A stretch of DNA of 64,000 nt from Algiphilus sp022763315 (GTDB taxonomy: Bacteria > Pseudomonadota > Gammaproteobacteria > Nevskiales > Nevskiaceae): NCBI RefSeq assembly GCF_965249985.1, contig NZ_OZ252280.1. The stretch is one strand, 5' to 3'. Under the pieces are notes generated by a model. That model was not told the origin of the DNA. It saw only the letters and a program-made list of their open reading frames with translations, and ran no database searches. The position numbers and the translations under genes are program-made. This document shows, in pieces, positions 1-7,687 of this stretch. The number at the start of each line of letters is the position of its first letter. Positions within the stretch are counted from its first letter, which is position 1.

Positions 1-564
1 CATGTGGTTGGCGAGGCTCCGCAGCTGCTCCAGGCGGGCGCGCAACAGCGCCGCCGGGGCGCGCGCACTGGCTGGGGCGTCGTCGACCAGCCGATCCGCC
101 GTCTGGCGCAGGTTGTCGACGGTGGCGTTGATGGCGGCAGCGTCGGCCTTGGCCGACTGCGCCACCGGCAATCCGGCGAGGATGTTGTCGATGACCGGCG
201 CCAGCTGTTGCCAGGCGCGGTCGAGGTCGGCAATGGCGCCGTCGTAGCGTGCCGGTAGGGCGGGAATATCGCGTACCGGATCGCCCTCGGTGAGGGTGGC
301 GTACAGGCTCTCGTAATTGGCCTGCATGGCAAACAGCGCGGCGCGATCGGGCTCCAGCCCCTGCGAGGATTCGCGTGCGCTCTGTGTGACGTTCTCGTAG
401 AAGCTGCGCAGATCGAAGGCGAGCGAGTCAAGCGCAGCGTTGCGCTCGGTGCTTTGCTGCACATACAGGAAGTTGGCGATGGCGCCGGCGATGAGCACGG
501 CGGCGATGACAATCAGCCCAACCTGAAGCCGGGGCAGGGCGCGTTGCGCAGTCGAGGTGGCCAC
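1..564 (-). CDS. pilJ: PilJ-like methyl-accepting chemotaxis protein, N-terminal part (cut by window edge)
   Basis: Only the first 188 codons are in the window and the frame is open to base 1. The start is taken as GTG at 564, with a GGAAGG ribosome site upstream and 7 bases after the pilH stop. The visible part has a short basic N-terminus, one strong membrane segment (about residues 14-33, rich in V, I, A and L) and then an alpha-helical periplasmic sensor region. Pil-Chp receptors (PilJ) of twitching systems have this layout, and the gene follows a PilH-type regulator. The signalling domain lies outside the window, so the PilJ name rests on topology and context. It would pass surface or pilus signals to the ChpA kinase encoded at 10025-16147. 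Confidence 0.72.
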   Translation of the reverse strand, partial: MATSTAQRALPRLQVGLIVIAAVLIAGAIANFLYVQQSTERNAALDSLAFDLRSFYENVTQSARESSQGLEPDRAALFAMQANYESLYATLTEGDPVRDIPALPARYDGAIADLDRAWQQLAPVIDNILAGLPVAQSAKADAAAINATVDNLRQTADRLVDDAPASARAPAALLRARLEQLRSLANHM

Positions 565-571
565 CGGCGAT

Positions 572-937
572 TCAGCCTTCCAGCACGGCGCGGATCTTGG
601 CCAACAGATCCGCTTGCTTGATCGGCTTCACGATGTACTCGCGCGCGCCCTGACGCAATGCCCAGAGCCGGTCGGTGTCCTGGCTCTTGCTGCTGATCAC
701 GATGACCGGAATATGTTGCGTGGCGCTGTCCTTGGAGACGGCGCGGGTGGCCTGAAAACCGTTCATGCCCGGCATGACCACATCCATCAGCACGCAGTCG
801 GGTTGGGTGCTGCGCACGGTTTCGAGAGCGTTACTGCCCTCGCTGAGTTCCACCACCTCGTGTCCATCGGACTCGAGCATCTTGCGGATCGCAGCAAGGT
901 CTGTCGGCGAGTCGTCGACTACCAGTACACGCGCCAT
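572..937 (-). CDS. pilH: Single-domain response regulator, PilH type
   Basis: This 121-residue protein is a lone receiver domain. The acidic pair is D8/D9, the phospho-acceptor is D52 (in VLMDVVMPG), S82/S83 occupy the switch position and the conserved lysine is K104 (in IVKPIK). There is no output domain, as in PilH and CheY. PilH receives phosphate from ChpA and modulates type IV pilus retraction, in contrast to PilG. The start ATG has a GGGGAG ribosome site. It lies 41 bases after pyrC' on the same strand and 7 bases before the pilJ start, so it may be read through from the pyr genes or have its own promoter in that gap. A generic CheY-like role cannot be excluded, but pairing with a receptor supports PilH. 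Confidence 0.82.
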   Translation of the reverse strand: MARVLVVDDSPTDLAAIRKMLESDGHEVVELSEGSNALETVRSTQPDCVLMDVVMPGMNGFQATRAVSKDSATQHIPVIVISSKSQDTDRLWALRQGAREYIVKPIKQADLLAKIRAVLEG

Positions 938-978
938 TGAGTTTTCTCCCCTAGTACAACCCCGGTCCAATCTCGAGC

Positions 979-2283
979 CTAACGGTGCAAGCGATGGGCG
1001 TCCAGCGCCTCCTGCTCGATCACGCCGGCGATGCAGCTGAGTGCGACACTGCCGCCCGTGGTCTTGCCAGCCAGCGGCGTATTGCGCCCTCGGCTGGCGA
1101 AGAATCGAGGATCCACCACGGTGCGTTGCGCCCGGTCGAGCAGAACCAAGTCGGCGCGCGCCCCAATGGCGAGGCCCTGCGCCGGCTGACCGAGAATCTC
1201 CAGCGGCTGGCTGTGACAGGCGCGGATCAGCTGCGGACCATCGATGATCGACGCATCGAGCAGGCTGAGCGCCATGCTCCAGGCCGTGTCCATTCCCGAA
1301 GCGCCGGCCTCGGACAGATCGAAAGGGGCATTCTTGGCGTCGTACTCGTGCGGCTGGTGATCGCAGCAGAGTGCGGAGATGCCCCCCTGGGCAAGCTGCG
1401 CGCACAGGGTGGCGCGGTCGGCCTCGCTGCGCAGCGGCGGCTGCACATGGGCGGCCGTATCGAAGCCGCGCAGCGCGGCATCGGTCAGCAGCAACTGATG
1501 CAGCGCAACGTCGGCACTCACCGGCAGTCCGGCGGCGCGCGCCTGGGCCACCATCTCGGCGCCGCGCCCACTCGACAGCCGTCCGAAATGCACGCGCGCG
1601 CCGGTGGCCTCCACCAGGGACAGCCATTGCCCCACGGCGCAGGTTTCTGCCGCCACCGGTACCGGTGGCAGGCCCATGCGCGTAGCCATGGCGCCTTCGT
1701 GCGCGCAGCCTTCACCGGCCAGCGCTGCATCCACCGGTTGTACGTGCAGCGGCAGATCAAAACTGGCGGCGTACTCCAGCACGCGCCGCATCACCGCGGT
1801 GTCGCGCAGCGCATCGCCGCATTGCGCGATGCCAATGCAACCGGCATTGGCCAGGGCGCCCATCTCGCTGATCTCGGTGCCGGCGAGATTGACGGTGGCG
1901 GCGCCCAGGATGTGCACCTGCACCGGCGAGCCGGTGCCGTGGACCCGGGTGCGGATCCAGTCCACCACGGCCGGGCGATCCACTACTGGCCGGGTATCCG
2001 GCGGCAGGGCCACCGCGGCCACGCCGCAGCGGGCGGCGGCGCGCAGTTCCGAGGCGATGTCGGCCTTGTGCGTGGCGCCCGGTTCGCGCAGTCGTGCGGC
2101 CAGCTCGATCCATGCGGGCGCCAGCAGCAGTCCCTCGGCGTCGATGTCGATATCCCACAGCCCATCCGGAGGCGTGGCGTCGGCATGCACGATGCGGCCC
2201 TCGCGGATGCCCAGGCTCAGACGTTCGTATTCGCCGTGGGCGTCGATGGCGCGGGCATGGATGATGCGGATGCTGGCGCTCAT
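979..2283 (-). CDS. pyrC': Dihydroorotase-like protein PyrC', probably catalytically inactive
   Basis: At 434 residues this has the length and fold pattern of a type I dihydroorotase but lacks its metal site. The usual D-L-H-x-H-L-R-E-P-G motif reads I-E-L-A-A-R-L-R-E-P-G at residues 59-69, so both zinc histidines are replaced (A62, R64). The later HH motif has become LHQ near residue 261. A C-D-H-Q-P-H remnant survives near residue 307. Pseudomonads carry such an inactive homologue next to pyrB, where it is needed to assemble the aspartate transcarbamoylase dodecamer. Here too the start overlaps the pyrB stop (ATGA), which favours tight stoichiometry. A structural role with PyrB is inferred; a true dihydroorotase would have to be elsewhere. 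Confidence 0.9.
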   Translation of the reverse strand: MSASIRIIHARAIDAHGEYERLSLGIREGRIVHADATPPDGLWDIDIDAEGLLLAPAWIELAARLREPGATHKADIASELRAAARCGVAAVALPPDTRPVVDRPAVVDWIRTRVHGTGSPVQVHILGAATVNLAGTEISEMGALANAGCIGIAQCGDALRDTAVMRRVLEYAASFDLPLHVQPVDAALAGEGCAHEGAMATRMGLPPVPVAAETCAVGQWLSLVEATGARVHFGRLSSGRGAEMVAQARAAGLPVSADVALHQLLLTDAALRGFDTAAHVQPPLRSEADRATLCAQLAQGGISALCCDHQPHEYDAKNAPFDLSEAGASGMDTAWSMALSLLDASIIDGPQLIRACHSQPLEILGQPAQGLAIGARADLVLLDRAQRTVVDPRFFASRGRNTPLAGKTTGGSVALSCIAGVIEQEALDAHRLHR

Positions 2284-3248
2284 GCCGTGGGCCCCCGGCC
2301 GATGATCATGGCCATGACCGCCATGCGGATGGCGATGCCGTGCTCGACCTGCTGCAGGATCAGCGATTGCGGGCTGTAGGCGATGTCGCCGGCCAGCTCG
2401 ACACCACGATTGATCGGCCCCGGATGCATGACCAGCGCCTCGCTGCCGAGCTGCGCCAGACGGCGCTCGGTCAACCCGAAGGCGCGATGGAATTCCCCCG
2501 GCGAGGCGAGCAGGGAGCCGCGCATGCGTTCGCGCTGCAGGCGCAGCAACATGACCACATCGACACCGTCCAGACCGCGGTCCATGTCGGTGTAGGGGGT
2601 GACGCCCAGCGTTTCGATGCCCGAAGGCATCAGCGTACGCGGGGCGATGACACGGATCTCGCGTGCGCCCAGGGCGCGCAGGGCATGGATGTCGGAGCGC
2701 GCCACGCGCGAGTGCATCAGATCGCCGACGATGGCGACGGAGAGCTGCGAGATATCCGGCCGATGGCAGCGCAGGGTGTACATGTCGAGCAGGGCCTGCG
2801 TCGGGTGGGCGTGACGCCCATCGCCGGCGTTGAGCACGGAGACCCCCGGCGCCGCGTGTTGCGCGAAGAAATGCGCCGCGCCGCTGGAACCATGGCGGAT
2901 GACGAACATGTCAACCTGCATCGCTTCCAATGTGCGCTGCATGTCGAACAGGGTCTCGCCCTTGGAGGTGCTCGAGGTCTGCGCGTCGATGTTAAGCACG
3001 TCGGCGGACAGTCGCGTGGCTGCCAGCTCGAAGGTGGTGCGCGTGCGCGTCGATGCTTCGAAGAAGAGATTGAGTACGGTGCGCCCCCGCAGCAGCGGTA
3101 CCTTCTTGACCGGCGCGCCGGCCACCGGCGCGAACTGGGCGGCGGTGTCCAGAATCTCGGTGAGCAATTCGCGCGACATGCCCTCGGTGGTGAGCAGGTG
3201 GCGCAGGCGGCCGTCGTCGTCGAGCTGCAGTTCGGCCGAAGTCTTCAT
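2280..3248 (-). CDS. pyrB: Aspartate carbamoyltransferase catalytic subunit
   Basis: PyrB joins carbamoyl phosphate and aspartate to give carbamoyl aspartate, the first committed step of pyrimidine synthesis. The 322-residue protein shows the carbamoyl-phosphate loop S-T-R-T-R-T at 66-71, the T-S-S-T-S-K-G-E loop at 91-98, R118-H119, H-P-T-Q at 148-151 and the C-terminal H-P-G-P-I-N-R-G segment for aspartate. It overlaps pyrR at its start and pyrC' at its end by ATGA junctions, so the three genes are translationally coupled. No regulatory chain (PyrI) is present, as expected for the PyrB-PyrC' class. Feedback is therefore likely through PyrR at the RNA level or nucleotide binding to the N-terminal extension. 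Confidence 0.97.
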   Translation of the reverse strand: MKTSAELQLDDDGRLRHLLTTEGMSRELLTEILDTAAQFAPVAGAPVKKVPLLRGRTVLNLFFEASTRTRTTFELAATRLSADVLNIDAQTSSTSKGETLFDMQRTLEAMQVDMFVIRHGSSGAAHFFAQHAAPGVSVLNAGDGRHAHPTQALLDMYTLRCHRPDISQLSVAIVGDLMHSRVARSDIHALRALGAREIRVIAPRTLMPSGIETLGVTPYTDMDRGLDGVDVVMLLRLQRERMRGSLLASPGEFHRAFGLTERRLAQLGSEALVMHPGPINRGVELAGDIAYSPQSLILQQVEHGIAIRMAVMAMIIGRGPTA

Positions 3249-3766
3249 CGCGGCCCTTCCTCAATGCGGATGCGCAGCGGAGCTTCCTCCACCGCGACAT
3301 GCGTATCGCCGCGCACGGTCAGTGCGACGCCCACCACATCGGGCTGGATCGGCAGCTGCCGGCCGGGGCGGGTGGCCAGTGCGGCCAGCAGCACCCGCGC
3401 CGGTCGGCCACGTTCGAACAGCACCTCCATGGCGGCGCGCGCGGTGCGTCCGGTTTGCAATACGTCGTCCACCAGGACCACCACGGTGTCCTCCAGCGAA
3501 TGCGGCAGGTCCGAGGGGCGCGCCGTGCGCAGGCCGCGGCGGGCGTAGTCGTCGCGATGGAAGCTGACATCGACGGTGCCGAAACCGACATGCGCCGGCA
3601 GCTGTGCGCGCAGCGCCTCGGCGACGGCGACCCCGCCACGCTCGATGCCGACGAGCACGCTGGTGGTGGGCGGCGCGGGCAGCTCGGCGGCAATGGCCTG
3701 CGCCATGCCGGCGATCAGCCGTGCGGTGGTGTCTGGGTCGCGGTCGTTGCTTCCTGACTCAGCCAT
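3245..3766 (-). CDS. pyrR: Bifunctional pyr operon regulator / uracil phosphoribosyltransferase PyrR
   Basis: The protein carries the type I phosphoribosyltransferase PRPP loop V-L-V-D-D-V-L-Q-T-G-R-T at residues 97-108 and the D-V-S-F-H-R-D-D segment typical of PyrR near residues 66-73. PyrR senses UMP/UTP and regulates the pyr genes, with or without uracil phosphoribosyltransferase activity. It is first of the pyrR-pyrB-pyrC' trio. The annotated ATG gives 173 residues but overlaps the end of ruvX by 52 bases. An internal ATG at 3706 would begin just after the ruvX stop and give 153 residues, so the start is uncertain. No attenuator can be placed upstream because ruvX occupies that DNA; RNA binding to the ruvX-pyrR junction is one possibility. 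Confidence 0.93.
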   Translation of the reverse strand: MAESGSNDRDPDTTARLIAGMAQAIAAELPAPPTTSVLVGIERGGVAVAEALRAQLPAHVGFGTVDVSFHRDDYARRGLRTARPSDLPHSLEDTVVVLVDDVLQTGRTARAAMEVLFERGRPARVLLAALATRPGRQLPIQPDVVGVALTVRGDTHVAVEEAPLRIRIEEGPR

Positions 3767-4131
3767 TGTTCGAGGATGATGCGCGCCGCCTCGGCGTCGT
3801 TATCGTTGGGTTTGGGGCATCCACGCAGCGCGCTGTCGGCCGCGAGGGATGAGTAGCGCTCATCGCAAGTGTATACGGGCAGGCGGCTGCGCTGCGCCAG
3901 CGCCCGCGCGTAGCGCTGCACGCGCCGCGTCAGCGGCTGCTCGGCGCCGTCTTCTGCCAGCGGCAGGCCCACCACGAGGGCTTCCGGTTGCCACTGGGCA
4001 ATCAGCGCATCGAGTGCCTCCCAGTCGCGCGGGCCGATGCGCGTCAGTGGTCGCGCCGAGCGGGTCACGCGCTGACCCACCGCCACGCCCACCTTCTCGG
4101 TGCCGAAATCGAAGCCCAGCAGCGTGCTCAA
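3715..4131 (-). CDS. ruvX: Holliday junction resolvase-like protein RuvX (YqgF)
   Basis: At 138 residues this is the normal size of the YqgF/RuvX family. The N-terminal L-L-G-F-D-F-G-T-E-K-V-G-V-A-V-G segment (4-19) is the RNase H-like strand with the catalytic acid. V-V-G-L-P-L follows near residue 53, and a C-terminal D-x-D-A-E-A-A-R segment carries the last acid. The family acts in 16S pre-rRNA 5' end processing and has been proposed as a resolvase. It lies 12 bases after yqgE and before pyrR. This yqgE-ruvX-pyrR-pyrB order matches Pseudomonas and supports the call. Confidence 0.94.
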   Translation of the reverse strand: MSTLLGFDFGTEKVGVAVGQRVTRSARPLTRIGPRDWEALDALIAQWQPEALVVGLPLAEDGAEQPLTRRVQRYARALAQRSRLPVYTCDERYSSLAADSALRGCPKPNDNDAEAARIILEQWLSQEATTATQTPPHG

Positions 4132-4143
4132 GGGGCCACGGGT

Positions 4144-4731
4144 CTAGGCGTGTCCTGCCGTGGCCGACAGCTGCGTACTGTCGACGCCGAGCAGTCGGGT
4201 GGCTTCCCGCCAGCGCTCGGTGGTGGGGGTACGGAACAGGATCTGCTGATCGACCGGCGTGTTGAGCCACGCGTTATGCAGGATTTCACTCTCCAGCTGG
4301 CCGGCGTCCCAGCCGGCGTAACCGAGCAGCACCAGATACTGCTGCGGACCCCCGCCAGCGGCGATGGCGTCGAGGATGTCGCGCGAGGTGGTGACGAACA
4401 GGGCGTCGTCGATGGCCATGGTCGATTCCCAGTCGCCACGCTCGACATGCACGACGAAACCGCGTTCCGGCTGCACCGGGCCGCCCCAGAACACCGGTGA
4501 GTCGCGGTCGCCCAGCTCAGAGGCATCGAGGCCCAGATGCGCCAGCATGTCAGTGACCTTGAGGTCGGTGGGTCGATTGACGACCAGTCCGAGGGCGCCC
4601 TCGTTGTTGTGCTCGCACAGCAGGGTGACGGTCTGTCCGAAGTGGTCATCGTCGCCCAGTCCCGGCATGGCGATGAGGAACTGATTACGCAAGTAGCCCA
4701 TGTTGCCGGCGGTATCGTGTTCCGCGTCCAT
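4144..4731 (-). CDS. yqgE: UPF0301 family protein YqgE
   Basis: This is a 195-residue member of the YqgE/AlgH family, recognised from the L-R-N-Q-F-L-I-A-M-P-G-L start, the N-E-G-A-L-G-L-V-V-N-R-P-T motif near residues 41-53 and the W-G-G-P-V motif near residue 82. Its biochemical function is unknown, although it is nearly always paired with ruvX. The chosen ATG has a GGAGG ribosome site 6 bases upstream. A methionine 10 codons later matches the start of most homologues but has no comparable site. It follows the Gx transporter gene with a 35-base gap. Confidence 0.92.
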   Translation of the reverse strand: MDAEHDTAGNMGYLRNQFLIAMPGLGDDDHFGQTVTLLCEHNNEGALGLVVNRPTDLKVTDMLAHLGLDASELGDRDSPVFWGGPVQPERGFVVHVERGDWESTMAIDDALFVTTSRDILDAIAAGGGPQQYLVLLGYAGWDAGQLESEILHNAWLNTPVDQQILFRTPTTERWREATRLLGVDSTQLSATAGHA

Positions 4732-4766
4732 TGTGGCCTCCAGAGCGAGTACGTCCCGATCAGCGC

Positions 4767-5330
4767 CTAGTATCCGCCTGCTTCGGGGGCACGCTCAAGC
4801 CGCTGCATTCTGTCCAACACGCGCAGCGCCACCAGCCCCGAGGCCAGACCGAAGACCAGCGCGGCCGCGAGCAGTACCGGCAGCAGCACCGTCAGGCCGG
4901 CGTGGGGCAGAAAAACGGTCCATGCCACCATGAACTGGCCCGTCATGTGCGCCATGGCCGCCAGCACGGACAGCCCGACCGCCGACAGGCGCAACGCTGG
5001 CACCGCGCGTCCCACGGCATAGGCGGCCGCCAGTACGACGAAAGCCGAGACCGCGCCCGTCGCGGACAGCCAGAAGGTGGGCGTCAGGAAACTGCCCACC
5101 AGCAGCGACCCCACCAATACCCGCAAGCCCGCGACCCAGGCGGCGCAGGCCACCCCGTGGCGGAGCAGGGCGACCAGGGTCACCACATTGGCCAGACCAG
5201 GTTTGATGCCGGGGACCGGGCTGGGAAACCCGGCTTCCAGCACATGAATGGCGATGGCCACGGCCGCCAGCCCGGCGACGCGCCGATCCAAGGCATCCGG
5301 CCGGTAGTCGGACTCAGCTGGCAATGCCAT
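4767..5330 (-). CDS. Gx transporter family membrane protein
   Basis: About 187 residues with five or six hydrophobic helices and the conserved P-G-I-K-P-G-L-A-N-V-V-T-L motif near residues 44-56. This is the Hpre_diP_synt_I/Gx transporter family, whose old name (heptaprenyl diphosphate synthase component I) is a misannotation. The start is placed at ATG 5330, giving 17 bases of overlap with the preceding NusG-II gene; a further upstream ATG exists but adds an unlikely Cys/Arg-rich leader. Together with the ApbE and NusG-II genes it forms a trio that comparative genomics links to export or attachment of flavin for extracytoplasmic flavoproteins. The transported substrate is not shown by the sequence. 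Confidence 0.8.
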   Translation of the reverse strand: MALPAESDYRPDALDRRVAGLAAVAIAIHVLEAGFPSPVPGIKPGLANVVTLVALLRHGVACAAWVAGLRVLVGSLLVGSFLTPTFWLSATGAVSAFVVLAAAYAVGRAVPALRLSAVGLSVLAAMAHMTGQFMVAWTVFLPHAGLTVLLPVLLAAALVFGLASGLVALRVLDRMQRLERAPEAGGY

Positions 5331-5673
5331 CAAAGGTGGTCGAGCCACCCAGCATCTGCAGCGACAGGCCGTTAGGCACACAGGCGGCAACGGCGCCGCC
5401 GTATTGCTGCCAGCCCATGTGGATGCAGACCTTGCGCTGACAGGGGCTCTGCACGAAGCGTGCGCGCCCGTCCTCGATGTGGATATGCGCCGTTCCGATG
5501 CGGCCTTCCACCGTCAATCGCTGGCGCTGCTGCACGTCGTGCACGGCGATGCGCTCGCCGCCACGGTAGATCGCCACGGCGGTGGCCGTACTTCGACCCT
5601 GCCACTGCGCCATGGCGACCCAGCCGACGACCACGGCCAGCAACAGGATCACGACGACATCGGCCCGCGTCAT
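5314..5673 (-). CDS. Membrane-anchored NusG domain II protein
   Basis: This is a 119-residue protein with one N-terminal membrane helix (about residues 5-21) and an extracytoplasmic beta-rich domain of the NusG-II type. Toward the C-terminus lies the family signature C-Q-R-K-V-C-I-H-M-G-W near residues 78-88, with a third cysteine at about residue 97. Despite the name it is unrelated in function to the transcription factor NusG. It overlaps the apbE stop (ATGA) and the Gx transporter start. Proteins of this family occur beside ApbE and Gx/Rnf-type genes and are thought to act in flavin-dependent electron transfer at the outer face of the membrane. The exact role is unknown. Confidence 0.82.
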   Translation of the reverse strand: MTRADVVVILLLAVVVGWVAMAQWQGRSTATAVAIYRGGERIAVHDVQQRQRLTVEGRIGTAHIHIEDGRARFVQSPCQRKVCIHMGWQQYGGAVAACVPNGLSLQMLGGSTTFDGIAS

Positions 5674-6725
5674 GGCGCCGGGCGCAGCTCGGCATCGGCG
5701 ATGCGGTTGAAGCGCGCGCGCGCGGCCTCGGTCATGCCGAGAGTGCCGTCGTCATAGACCACGACCACCGTGTCCATGTCGAGCTGGCGCGCCATCTGCC
5801 GCCATGCGTCGCCGGCAACGAACAGGGCCGTGCTGGCGGCGTCGGCATCGATGCCGGAGTCGGTGACCACGGTCACCGATTGCAGGCCGCGTGCCGGCTG
5901 GCCGCTGTCCGGATTCAGGATGTGGTGATAGCGCGTCTCTTCGTGCGTGAACCAGCGTTCGTAGTCACCGCTGGTGAATACCGCTTCGTCCTCCACCTCG
6001 ATTGCCGCCAGCAATTGCTGCGTGGCGCTGGGCCGGGGATGGCGCACGGCGATGCGCCAGGCGCGGTCGCTGCGGCTGCCGCGCACCACCAGATCCCCGC
6101 CCGCGTTGACGATGTGATTGCCAAAGCCTGCCGTCTCCAGTCGGTCGCTGGCCTGGGTCACGGCATCGCCCTTGGCGATGGCGCCGAAGTTCCAGATCAC
6201 ACCAGGCGCCGGCCCATAGCGCGGACCGTCGTAGGCGGGTGCTTCCGCCAGGCGCTCCCGGACGCGGCGCACCGCTGCCTCGGGCGGTGGCGTGTCGCGG
6301 AAAGCTTCTTCCAGATGGAAGCCCCAGAGTTCCACCAGCGCACCGACGCGCGCGTCAAAGGCGCCGCCGCTGCGCGCGCGCCACTGCGCGGCCTGCGCGA
6401 ACAGCGGCTGCATGTCCTCGGGGACATCGATGACCGCGCCCTCGGCCAGTTGTGCGTTGAGCGTGCCCAGGGCGCCTTCGCCCTCAGGCTGCCAGCGTCG
6501 GGTGTAGGCGTGGAGCGCGCGTTCGACATCCCGCACGGCTTCCTGTGCCGCCGCACGCTCCTCCGGCGCGTCCAGCCAGATCGATACCGTGAACCAGGTG
6601 CCCATGGCGGCGAACTGCTCCTGCACCAGTTGCTGGTCGTCGCCGCCCGGAGGCGGCGGGCGGAACAGCAGATAGGTCAGCAGCACCAGCGCCACGCCGC
6701 CGAACAGGATGCGCCGCAACAGCAC
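5670..6725 (-). CDS. apbE: FAD:protein FMN transferase (ApbE family)
   Basis: ApbE covalently attaches FMN from FAD to threonine residues of target flavoproteins. The 351-residue reading starts at GTG 6725, three bases after the gshB stop. It begins with a single membrane segment, consistent with periplasmic placement. Family marks include M-G-T-W-F-T-V near residue 41, G-A-F-D-A-R-V-G near residue 119, I-W-N-F-G-A-I-A-K-G-D-A-V near residue 170, the I-V-N-A-G-G-D-L stretch and H-H-I-L-N-P-D-S-G-Q-P-A-R near residue 265, and the D-A-D-A-A-S-T-A-L metal site. No Rnf, Nqr or FMN-bind target gene is nearby, so its substrate must be encoded elsewhere. Confidence 0.93.
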   Translation of the reverse strand: MLLRRILFGGVALVLLTYLLFRPPPPGGDDQQLVQEQFAAMGTWFTVSIWLDAPEERAAAQEAVRDVERALHAYTRRWQPEGEGALGTLNAQLAEGAVIDVPEDMQPLFAQAAQWRARSGGAFDARVGALVELWGFHLEEAFRDTPPPEAAVRRVRERLAEAPAYDGPRYGPAPGVIWNFGAIAKGDAVTQASDRLETAGFGNHIVNAGGDLVVRGSRSDRAWRIAVRHPRPSATQQLLAAIEVEDEAVFTSGDYERWFTHEETRYHHILNPDSGQPARGLQSVTVVTDSGIDADAASTALFVAGDAWRQMARQLDMDTVVVVYDDGTLGMTEAARARFNRIADAELRPAP

Positions 6726-6727
6726 GA

Positions 6728-7687
6728 CTACAGCCCCCGGCTCATGCAGGCGAAGGCGCGCCCGGCAATGTCCTGGCCGGTTTCGCGCTGGATCTCGCGC
6801 AGACAGGTCGGGCTGGTGATGTTGATCTCGGTGAGGCATTCACCGATCACGTCCAGGCCGGCGAATACGATCCCGCGCACACGCAGATGGGGGCCGACGG
6901 CTTCGGCAATCGCGCGATCCCGAGCGTTCAACGGTTGCACCACGCCACGACCGCCGGCCGCCAGGTTGCCACGCGTCTCGCCCTCGGCGGGTATGCGTGC
7001 CAGGACATGGTCCACCGGCTCGCCGTCGATCACCAAAATGCGCTTGTCGCCGTCGCGGATAGCGGGCAGATAGCGCTGCGCCATGATGCTGCGTCGGCCC
7101 GTGTCGCTGAGGGTATCGATCACCGCGCCCAGGTTGCGGCCGTCGGCACCGATGGCAAAGACACCCTGGCCGCCCATGCCATCCAGCGGCTTGAGCACGA
7201 TCTCGCCCTGTTCGGCGTGAAAGGCACGCAGTGCCTTGGCGTCCCGACTGATCAGTGTGGGGGCGATCCATGCCGGGAAGCGAGTGATGAAGCCCTTTTC
7301 ATTGCAATCGCGCAGCGCGCGCGGCGCGTTGACCACGCGCGACCCGGCGGCTTCAGCCAGTTCCAGCCAGTAGGTGGCGTAGATGTATTCCTGGTCGAAG
7401 GGCGGGTCCTTGCGCATCAGGATCAAGGGGAAGGCAGCCAGGGGCGTGTCAACGGCGTCACCCAGCTGGTACCAGTCGCTTGTGCTGTCACAGACCTGAA
7501 CGGTGCGGGCGCGCACCCGCGCCTCGCCGTCGCGTACCGCCAACGCGTCGGTATCGGCGCAGGCCAATTGCCAGCCGGCCTCCTGGGCGGCCAGCATCAG
7601 CGCGAGGGTGGTGTCCTTGACGGGTTTGATGCCTTGGATCGGGTCCATCACCACCAGCAGCGTGCGCGCCGTGATGGTCTGACTCAT
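6728..7687 (-). CDS. gshB: Glutathione synthetase
   Basis: GshB adds glycine to gamma-glutamylcysteine using ATP, the second step of glutathione synthesis. With the ATG at 7687 it is 319 residues long. Motifs are M-D-P-I-Q-G-I-K-P-V-K-D-T-T (14-27), M-R-K-D-P-P-F-D (90-97), the ATP-grasp loop L-K-P-L-D-G-M-G-G-Q-G-V-F (164-176) and E-I-N-I-T-S-P-T near the C-terminus. Its start overlaps the gshA stop (ATGA), so the two enzymes of the pathway are coupled. A longer upstream reading is possible but runs inside gshA. Proximity of gshB to pilG is conserved in Pseudomonas. Confidence 0.97.
   Translation of the reverse strand: MSQTITARTLLVVMDPIQGIKPVKDTTLALMLAAQEAGWQLACADTDALAVRDGEARVRARTVQVCDSTSDWYQLGDAVDTPLAAFPLILMRKDPPFDQEYIYATYWLELAEAAGSRVVNAPRALRDCNEKGFITRFPAWIAPTLISRDAKALRAFHAEQGEIVLKPLDGMGGQGVFAIGADGRNLGAVIDTLSDTGRRSIMAQRYLPAIRDGDKRILVIDGEPVDHVLARIPAEGETRGNLAAGGRGVVQPLNARDRAIAEAVGPHLRVRGIVFAGLDVIGECLTEINITSPTCLREIQRETGQDIAGRAFACMSRGL

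Noticed and set aside
979..2283. Functional dihydroorotase
   Set aside because: Both zinc-binding histidines of the H-x-H motif are replaced, so catalysis is not expected.
985..2379. A 464-codon plus-strand frame opposite pyrC'
   Set aside because: It covers the coupled pyrC' gene and reads as low-complexity His/Gln/Arg-rich sequence, so it is not credible as a gene.
4767..5330. Heptaprenyl diphosphate synthase component I as a name for the Gx-family protein
   Set aside because: The protein is a multi-helix membrane protein linked to ApbE and NusG-II genes, with no polyprenyl synthase motif; the old name is a family-level misannotation.
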